From: Galaxea fascicularis
Lineage: Eukaryota; Cnidaria; Anthozoa; Scleractinia; Euphylliidae
Reading direction: 5' to 3'
Assembly: GCA_948470475.1 (NCBI GenBank)
Contig: OX419338.1
Location: forward strand, 35,528,095 to 35,592,094
Length of the DNA: 64,000 nucleotides
Part shown: positions 62,837-64,000 of the stretch, piece by piece
Position numbering within the stretch: the first letter of the stretch is position 1
Layout: the number at the start of each line of letters is the position of its first letter
The notes under the pieces: model-generated
Databases searched by the model: none
What the model saw: the letters and a program-made list of their open reading frames with translations, nothing else
Told to the model about the DNA's origin: nothing
Position numbers and translations under genes: made by a program

Positions 62837-63220
62837 GTGAGTAATACAGTGCATGGGATATTGCTTTCTCTTTCGTTTCTTAATCTTCCAACCAATTTTC
62901 GACATTATAGTAGTCTCTTCATAATTCTGCTTCTAAAACTGAACTTTGAATTGTGACTTCATTAACCCTTTAAACCCTAAAAGTGATCAACATCAAATTT
63001 ACCCTTGTCATTATCAACGCTTAATAAAACAGTGATCATGAGAATTAAGGACTGGATCACAGAAGACGAATTTCCTTGATATTTTAAAAAGTTCTCTCAG
63101 CTTCTCCTGTAGGAATCGTGTAGGGGCAACAAATGAGAATTTACATTTTCATCTCAGGGTTTAACGGGTCAAGTCAAAATAATTCCTTTTCATTTCTGTA
63201 ATTGCGTGTGTCCTGTAACA

Positions 63221-63951
63221 TGACTTCCTCCTTCCTCCTTCCTCCTTGTTCCTTCTTCCTTCTTCCTTCCTCTTTCCTCCTTCCTCCTTCCTTCTTCCTT
63301 GTTCCTTGTTCCTTCCTCCTTCCTCCTTCCTCCTTCCTCCTTGTTCCTTCCTCCTTCCTTCTTCCTCCTTCCTCCTTCTTCCTTCCTTCTTCCTTCCTCC
63401 TTCCTCCTTGTTCCTTCCTCCTTCTTCCTCCTTCCTCCTTCCTCCTTCCTTCTTCCTCCTTCCTCCTTCTTCCTTCCTTCTTCCTTCCTCCTTCCTCCTT
63501 GTTCCTTCCTCCTTCTTCCTCCTTCCTCCTTCCTCCTTCCTTCTTCCTCCTTCCTCCTTCTTCCTTCCTTCTTCCTTCCTCCTTCCTCCTTGTTCCTTCC
63601 TCCTTCTTCCTCCTTCCTCCTTCCTCCTTCCTCCTTCCTCCTTGTTCCTTCCTTCTTCCTCCTTCCTCCTTCTTCCTTCCTCCTTGTTCCTTCCTCCTTG
63701 TTCCTTGTTCCTTCTTCTTTCCTCCTTTCTCCTTCCTCCTTCCTTCTTCCTCCTTGTTCCTTCCTTCTTGTTCCTTCCCCCTTGTTCCTTCCTCCTTTCT
63801 TCTTCCTTCTTGTTCCTTCCCCCTTGTTCCTTCCTCCTTCCTTCTTCCTCCTTCCTTCTTCCTCCTTTCATCTTCCTCCTTCCTCCTTCCTCCTTCCTCC
63901 TTCTTCCTTCTTCCTTCTTCCTCCCTCCTTCTTCCTCCTTCCTCCTTCTTC
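63221..63951. repeat. CCTTC-rich polypyrimidine minisatellite with 91-bp higher-order period
   Basis: About 730 bases contain only C and T on the plus strand apart from scattered G in CCTTGTTCC units. CCTTG landmarks at 63408, 63499 and 63590 are spaced exactly 91 bases apart, showing a higher-order repeat inside the simple tract. Long ORFs on both strands here (poly-Ser/Phe/Leu and poly-Arg/Glu) are artefacts of composition. Confidence 0.93.
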
Positions 63952-64000
63952 CGGACTAACCGGCAAAGAAATCGTCCGTTGTTTTGCTATTAAACAGGAC

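Noticed and set aside
63161..63993. Three long ORFs (about 236-263 codons) encoding Arg/Glu/Lys-rich or Ser/Phe/Leu-rich proteins
   Set aside because: They lie entirely in the CCTTC-rich tract; the length comes from the absence of stop codons in a two-letter repeat, not from coding selection.
1..64000. CRISPR array or bacterial tandem gene cluster
   Set aside because: Regular spacing reflects exons of an intron-containing eukaryotic gene; there are no short identical direct repeats with unique spacers and no bacterial gene organisation.

Overview
The window is eukaryotic animal DNA, most likely from a cnidarian and probably an anthozoan such as a stony coral. The exons are short and bounded by GT/AG, the introns are AT-rich, and tRNA-derived SINEs and palindromic MITE-like elements are scattered through them. 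The extracellular modules (von Willebrand factor A, follistatin/Kazal, GON) are metazoan. The species-level placement is inference.

Almost the whole window appears to be the interior of one plus-strand gene. I could place 73 coding exons by reading frame, domain homology and splice sites, and the frame stays open through all of them. Together they give about 28.6 kb of coding sequence, or about 9,520 codons. I found no convincing first exon with a signal peptide and no final exon with a stop, so both ends lie outside the window. I cannot formally exclude that more than one adjacent gene is present.

Layout: 1-47643 holds 43 consecutive vWA-like domains, each about 180-188 residues. Most are a single exon, and every domain starts and ends in phase 1. 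From 48677 the array becomes mixed: follistatin-type module FS-1 (48677-48898), vWA-44 and vWA-45 (50021-52984), FS-2 to FS-4 (53555-55080), vWA-46 (55670-56233), a GON domain (56424-57038), vWA-47 (57360-58662), then FS-5 to FS-10 (58989-62836). The last kilobase is intron or downstream DNA with a long CCTTC-rich tract.

The vWA domains keep the Rossmann-like strand pattern. In 46 of them the first metal-binding loop (DxSxS in integrin, matrilin and VWF A domains) reads as Ser-Ala-Thr-Ser or similar. vWA-1 cannot be scored because its start is outside the window. Only vWA-47 keeps an Asp there. The product is probably a very large secreted or cell-surface matrix protein whose vWA repeats act as structural or metal-independent adhesive units. 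The cysteine-rich C-terminal half carries modules otherwise known from agrin, follistatin and ADAMTS9/20.

The introns hold the rest: several foldback or MITE-like elements (one with TTAA flanks, one family present twice), four tRNA-derived SINE copies, a degraded non-LTR fragment, microsatellites, and three local tandem duplications. One of these has copied the 3' half of a coding exon. No other protein-coding gene, rRNA, functional tRNA or CRISPR array was found.
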